From positions 248,001 through 312,000 of the forward strand of contig NZ_JARXYZ010000003.1 in NCBI RefSeq assembly GCF_029894125.1: 64,000 bases of DNA. The letters run 5' to 3'. A program made the position numbers and the translations under genes. How positions within the stretch are numbered: the stretch's first letter is position 1; each line of letters opens with the position of its first letter. Below, in pieces: positions 60,181-64,000 of the stretch. This stretch comes from Kitasatospora sp. MAA19. Lineage in GTDB: Bacteria > Actinomycetota > Actinomycetes > Streptomycetales > Streptomycetaceae. Below the pieces are notes generated by a model, which worked only from the letters and a program-made list of their open reading frames with translations, did no database searches and was not told where the DNA came from.

Positions 60181-60828
60181 ATGACAGGACAAGTTCGCAC
60201 CGTCGACGGTCGCGTCGCCGGGCGACGCGGACAGGAGACGCGGCAGAAGCTGCTCGACTGCCTCCGCGAGATGCTCAGCACGTCGCCCTATCGGGACGTC
60301 AAGGTCATCGACGTCGCCCGTATGGCGGGTACCTCCCCCGCGACCTTCTACCAGTACTTCCCGGATGTCGAGGGCGCTGTCCTCGAAATCGCCGAGGAAA
60401 TGGCCAAGGACGCCGACACCCTCAAAGAGCTGGTGGCCGGAAAGTCCTGGGCAGGGAAGTCCGGTCCGACCACTTCGGAAGAACTGGTCGACGGATTCCT
60501 CGCCTTCTGGCGCAAGAACGACGCCATTCTCCGAGTGGTCACGCTCGGTGCCGCCGAAGGGGACAAGCGGTTCTTCAAGATCCGCATGACGGTCCTCAAC
60601 GCGGTCGCCAAGCCGCTCGCGGAGGCCGTCAAGGAACTCCAGGCGAAGGGTCAGGCCGACAAATCACTCGACCCGAATGCCGTCGCCGGGGCCCTGGTCT
60701 CGCTGCTCGCCTCGGCGGCCGAGCACCAGAAGGCCTTCACTTCCTGGGGCGTCAAGGTCAAGGACCTCAAGCCCAACCTCGCTCCCCTGGTGTACCTGGG
60801 CGTCACCGGCAAGAAGCCGCCCAAGTAG
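60181..60828 (+). CDS. TetR-family transcriptional regulator
   Basis: A 215-residue regulator. The DNA-binding domain is residues about 14-65: GRRGQETRQKLLDCLREMLS, YRDVKVIDVARMAGTSPATF and YQYFPDVEGAVLEIAEEMAK. The C-terminal helices (FLAFWRKNDAILRVVTLGAA, RFFKIRMTVLNAVAKPLAEA) form the ligand domain. It is very similar in plan to a TetR regulator widely conserved in streptomycetes; its ligand is not known from the sequence. It stands divergent from the Ser/Thr kinase and convergent with a FabH gene, separated by a strong terminator. Confidence 0.92.
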   Translation: MTGQVRTVDGRVAGRRGQETRQKLLDCLREMLSTSPYRDVKVIDVARMAGTSPATFYQYFPDVEGAVLEIAEEMAKDADTLKELVAGKSWAGKSGPTTSEELVDGFLAFWRKNDAILRVVTLGAAEGDKRFFKIRMTVLNAVAKPLAEAVKELQAKGQADKSLDPNAVAGALVSLLASAAEHQKAFTSWGVKVKDLKPNLAPLVYLGVTGKKPPK

Positions 60829-60946
60829 ACCATCCGTTCAACCGACCATCCGCTCCGCGCGCAGCCCCGGCCTCCTGTTCCGGGGTACGACGGACGGCGG
60901 CCGTGTCCTCGGGGGAGGTCCGCCGACGTACCGCACGCGCGCCAGA

Positions 60947-60996
60947 CATGCCGGTGGGCGGGCGCCCCTTACACAGGGTGCCCGCCCACCGGCATG
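60947..60996. terminator. Bidirectional terminator between TetR and FabH genes
   Basis: Arms 60947-60963 and 60980-60996 form a perfect 17-bp stem with a 16-base loop that can itself pair partly. Confidence 0.8.
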
Positions 60997-61054
60997 TTCG
61001 CGTCCAGGGCCCTCAGGGGCGCTGTGGGGACTCAGGAGATCCGGCTCCACGCCG

Positions 61055-61999
61055 TCACGGGCAGCGGACCACCTGGCCGGCGTAGGCGAGGCCGCCGCCG
61101 AAGCCGAAGAGCAGGACCGGATCGCCGGGAGACAGCTCACCACGTTCGACCAGCTTGGAGAAGGCCAGCGGGATGGAGGCGGCCGAGGTGTTGCCGGAGT
61201 CGACCACGTCCCGGGCCACCACCGCGTCGGCGAGGCCCAGCTTGGCGGCGATCGCGTCGATGATCCGCAGGTTGGCCTGGTGCGGCACGAAGCCCTTCAG
61301 GTCCGCCGGGTCGATCCCGGCCTGCTCGCAGGCCCGGCGGGCCAGCGGGGCGAGCTGGGTGGTGGCCCAGCGGAACACCGACTGGCCCTGCTGGCTGATC
61401 ACCGGGTCCCAGCCGGTGATCACCACGGCGTCACCCCGCTCCGGCTCGGAGCCCCAGACCACCGGGCCGATGCCGGGCTCGGCACCGTCCTCCTGGGCCT
61501 CGACCACCGCGGCGCCGGCGCCGTCACCGAAGATCACGCAGGTGGAGCGGTCGGTCCAGTCGAGGGTGTCGGACATCCGCTCGGCGCCGATCACCAGTGC
61601 GCGCCGGGCCGCTCCGGCCCGGATCGCGTGGTCGGCGGTGGCCAGGGCGTACGAGAAGCCGGAGCAGACCGTGTTGATGTCGTAGGCGGCGGGCGCGCGG
61701 ACGCCCAGCCGGGCGGCCACCGCGGCGGCGGTGTTGGGGCTGCGCTCGATCGCGGTGCAGGTGGCGACCACGACCAGGTCGATCTCGTCGGCCGTCCGAC
61801 CGCTGCCGGCGAGTGCCTTCTGCGCGGCCTCGGTGGCGAGGTCGACCAGGGTCTCACCCTCGGCGATGTGCCGGGTTCTGATGCCCACCCGGCTGCGGAT
61901 CCACTCGTCGTTGGTGTCGACGAGCGCCTCCAGGTCGTCGTTGGAGAGGACCTTGGGGGGCTGGTAGTGGCCGAGTGCCACAATGCGCGAACCGCTCAT
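61055..61999 (-). CDS. Beta-ketoacyl-ACP synthase III (FabH-like, stand-alone)
   Basis: A 314-residue thiolase-fold condensing enzyme. The catalytic triad is in NTVCSGFSYALATADH (Cys), FVPHQANLRIIDAIAAKLG (His) and SGNTSAASIPLAFS (Asn). The N-terminal LVDTNDEWIRSRVGIRTRHI and C-terminal LLFGFGGGLAYAGQVV also match FabH. It is not in a fab operon, so it is probably a second KAS III with a special starter unit or secondary-metabolite role rather than the housekeeping fabH. Confidence 0.93.
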   Translation of the reverse strand: MSGSRIVALGHYQPPKVLSNDDLEALVDTNDEWIRSRVGIRTRHIAEGETLVDLATEAAQKALAGSGRTADEIDLVVVATCTAIERSPNTAAAVAARLGVRAPAAYDINTVCSGFSYALATADHAIRAGAARRALVIGAERMSDTLDWTDRSTCVIFGDGAGAAVVEAQEDGAEPGIGPVVWGSEPERGDAVVITGWDPVISQQGQSVFRWATTQLAPLARRACEQAGIDPADLKGFVPHQANLRIIDAIAAKLGLADAVVARDVVDSGNTSAASIPLAFSKLVERGELSPGDPVLLFGFGGGLAYAGQVVRCP

Positions 62000-62205
62000 A
62001 GTGCCATGGAACCGGGTTACCGGCTGGTCAGCGGGGCGCGACCGGCTACAGGATCCGTCCCCGTGATCTGTAGGAGCCCGACAACGGGCGTTGCGGCGAC
62101 TGGCCTCCGCGCGCGCCGGGCTCGCAGCACGCGAGGCACGACGGGGCGCACGGCGGGGCGGGAACCGCCCGGGCCGCCGCTGGAACGCCGTCCGGGACGC
62201 CGGGG

Positions 62206-63432
62206 TCAGGCGGCGAGCGAGGCCGCGTCGCCCATCACGATCACCGGGTGGGCCGCCGGGTCCAGGGTGCGGATCAGCTGGGCCATCTTGTCCTCGGGGA
62301 TCGAGACGCAGCCGTGGGTGGGGCCGTCGTGGTCGACGTGGATCCAGATGCCGCCGCCCTTCTTCGCGCCCTGGGGCCGGCGCGGGTCGAGCGGCGAGTT
62401 CCCGGGCACCCGGTTGTAGTTGATCGCGACCACGTAGTCGAAGGAACCGGCCAGCTGGTCGCCGAAGAAGCCCGTCCCGGAGACCACGAAGCTCGGGTCC
62501 TTGTCGTACGGGAGCTTGCTGCCCGGGTCGGCGTTGCGGCCGCCGGCGTCGGTGAGCGAGAAGACGCCGATCGGGCTGCGCAGGTCGCCCTCGTTGTGGT
62601 CGGTGCTCCAGCCGTTGTTGCCGTTGTGGCCCTGCCAGGTCTCACCGGCCAGCCAGCGGCCCTCGGGAGTGCGGGTCCAGAGGGTGACGGTGTTCTTGTT
62701 GCCGTTCTTGTCCTGGCCGGAGGCGAGCACCACCTGGGTGGTCTCGGCGGGTATCTTCGCGGCGAAGTCGGCACCGAGGCCGGGTATCGCGGCGACTGAG
62801 CCGTCCGTGCGGACCTGGCTGCGGCCGGCGGCCGGGCTCCCGGTCTGCCGGTCGGAGGCCGCCTGGGCCGCGGCGGGCTGGGCGCCGCCCGCGGCCGGGG
62901 ACGGCTGGTCGGGGGCGACGACGCCCTCCGGGCCCGGCCCGTCGGCGGTGGTGAGGCCGGGCTTGGCGGTGTCCTGGCCGACGGTGTACCAGCCGGCGGC
63001 GGCCGCGAGCAGCAGCGCGGTGCCCGCGGTCACGGCCTTGCCGTGCCGCTTCCGCTTCGGCTTGCGACGTCGTCCCCGGGCGGCGGCCCGGCCCTCCACG
63101 GGTGCCGCGGCGGCCGGGGCCGGACGCGGCTCGGGCAGCGGCTCGTAGCCGGGCTCCGGCTCGTACCGCGGCTCGGGGTCGTACAGCGGCTCAGGGCCGG
63201 GCATCGGCCCGGGGCCGGACTCGGGCGGGTACCCCTGGAACGGCTGGTCGTAGGCGTCGAAGTACCCGCCGTACCCGTCCTGGGCCTGCTGCGGGAAGTG
63301 CTGCTGGTAGCCGCCGTGGTCCTGGTGGACCGGCTGCTGGTACGGCTCGTACGGCTGCTGCGGCGCTCCGTACGCCGGCTCCGGCATCGGCTCGTACGAC
63401 GGGTACGGGGTGGCGCGATGAGAACCGGACAT
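62206..63432 (-). CDS. L,D-transpeptidase (YkuD fold) with Tyr/Gln-rich N-terminus
   Basis: A 408-residue peptidoglycan-modifying protein. The N-terminal 115 residues are a cytoplasmic low-complexity region rich in Pro, Tyr and Gln (HQDHGGYQQHFPQQAQDGYG), followed by a basic stretch and one membrane helix (AVTAGTALLLAAAAGWYTVG). The external domain ends with the active site IWIHVDHDGPTHGCVSIPED (HGC with the nucleophilic Cys and conserved His), typical of cross-linking enzymes that make 3-3 bonds. ATG at 63432. Confidence 0.88.
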   Translation of the reverse strand: MSGSHRATPYPSYEPMPEPAYGAPQQPYEPYQQPVHQDHGGYQQHFPQQAQDGYGGYFDAYDQPFQGYPPESGPGPMPGPEPLYDPEPRYEPEPGYEPLPEPRPAPAAAAPVEGRAAARGRRRKPKRKRHGKAVTAGTALLLAAAAGWYTVGQDTAKPGLTTADGPGPEGVVAPDQPSPAAGGAQPAAAQAASDRQTGSPAAGRSQVRTDGSVAAIPGLGADFAAKIPAETTQVVLASGQDKNGNKNTVTLWTRTPEGRWLAGETWQGHNGNNGWSTDHNEGDLRSPIGVFSLTDAGGRNADPGSKLPYDKDPSFVVSGTGFFGDQLAGSFDYVVAINYNRVPGNSPLDPRRPQGAKKGGGIWIHVDHDGPTHGCVSIPEDKMAQLIRTLDPAAHPVIVMGDAASLAA

Positions 63433-63544
63433 GCCGCCGATCCTGCCAAACGGTGTACCGGTTGGTAAACCCGGGGCGGGTGCGGAGGCCGTGAAGAAAG
63501 CCGCCGCCCGGGCCGAGGACCGGCCCGGGCGGCGGGAGACGACG

Positions 63545-64000
63545 TCAGAGGCGCATGGCCTGCGGGGCCTCGCGGCGCGTCAGGTCCGGGCCCTCGTACT
63601 CGCGGATGATCTCGTAGCGGGTGTTGCGCTCGACCGGGCGGAAACCGGCGTCCCGGATCAGGTCGAGCAGGTCGTCGCGGCCGAGCTTGTTCGGGGTGCC
63701 GAAGTTGTCCGCGTCGTGGGTGATCTTGTACTCGACCACCGAGCCGTCCATGTCGTCCGCGCCGTGGCTGAGCGCCAGCTGGGCGGTGGTGACGCCGTGC
63801 ATCACCCAGAAGACCTTGACGTGCGGCACGTTGTCGAAGAGCAGCCGGGAGACCGCGAAGGTCTTCAGCGCCTCGGCGCCGGTGGCCATCTCGGTGCGGG
63901 CCATCAGCCGGTTGCGCACGACGCCGTCCTTGGAGTCGTGGAAGTCGTGCTGGTAGCGCAGCGGGATGAAGACCTGGAAGCCGCCGGTCTCGTCCTGCAG
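63545..64000 (-). CDS. mqnE: Aminofutalosine synthase MqnE (C-terminal part)
   Basis: The C-terminal 150 residues or so of a radical-SAM enzyme in the futalosine route to menaquinone. The segments FQVFIPLRYQHDFHDSKDG, VRNRLMARTEMATGAEALKT, FAVSRLLFDNVPHVKVFWVM, HGADDMDGSVVEYKITHDAD and FRPVERNTRYEIIREYEG match streptomycete MqnE closely. The radical-SAM CxxxCxxC motif lies outside the window. The 5' end is cut off at 64000; the gene is otherwise intact here. This pathway fits an actinobacterium using menaquinone. Confidence 0.92.
   Translation of the reverse strand: MQDETGGFQVFIPLRYQHDFHDSKDGVVRNRLMARTEMATGAEALKTFAVSRLLFDNVPHVKVFWVMHGVTTAQLALSHGADDMDGSVVEYKITHDADNFGTPNKLGRDDLLDLIRDAGFRPVERNTRYEIIREYEGPDLTRREAPQAMRL

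Overview
The window is very GC-rich, uses many GTG starts and 4-base ATGA/GTGA gene overlaps, and carries Streptomyces-type gene neighbourhoods: a partial second nuo cluster followed by a histidine kinase, a futalosine-pathway menaquinone gene, many Ser/Thr-kinase and GntR/TetR regulators, and a tRNA-integrated element. This points to a chromosome of a streptomycete (Streptomyces, Kitasatospora or a close relative). The genus is inferred, not proven.

Layout. (1) 1-11.1 kb is a potassium-uptake block on the minus strand: kdpD (cut by the window edge), kdpC, kdpB, kdpA, kdpF and a 27-codon membrane peptide, then two APC-superfamily permeases resembling the KimA/YdaO potassium symporter. Related TTGACG/CGTTAAG-type direct repeats lie upstream of all three units, suggesting one regulon. 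(2) 11407-25432 is a 13,968-bp integrated element bounded by exact 58-bp repeats in the 3' half of tRNA-Tyr(GTA). It carries a lower-GC cargo next to the left end (two small membrane proteins and an ORC/STAND-like AAA ATPase), a HAD hydrolase-GntR pair, a string of overlapping small and membrane proteins (Spd-like), a DnaB-N/DUF3987 replication protein, an 11-copy heptamer array, an excisionase and a tyrosine integrase. No FtsK/TraB translocase was found. (3) 25.4-42.8 kb is ordinary chromosome: YajQ, an ArsR-like regulator/MFS pair with an 18-bp tandem array between them, M20 and M24 peptidases, a PAP2 membrane enzyme, Mug glycosylase, an ECF sigma factor/azoreductase pair, BlaI/M56, a stand-alone cytochrome oxidase subunit I, a MocR/EamA pair with overlapping start codons, and HtpX. 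(4) 42.9-53.3 kb is a ten-gene nuo cluster, nuoA-B-C-H-I-J-K-L-M-N, without nuoD, E, F or G. (5) 53.5-64 kb holds an orphan DesK-like kinase, a lipoprotein HtrA-type protease, galE, a Ser/Thr kinase with a beta-propeller C-terminus, a TetR regulator, a FabH paralogue, an L,D-transpeptidase and the C-terminal part of mqnE.

The most interesting parts are the integrated element (ATPase cargo, two iteron-like arrays, a palindromic operator inside a promoter, a replacement tRNA terminator) and the possible potassium regulon. Functions are from protein motifs read by eye; no searches were run.
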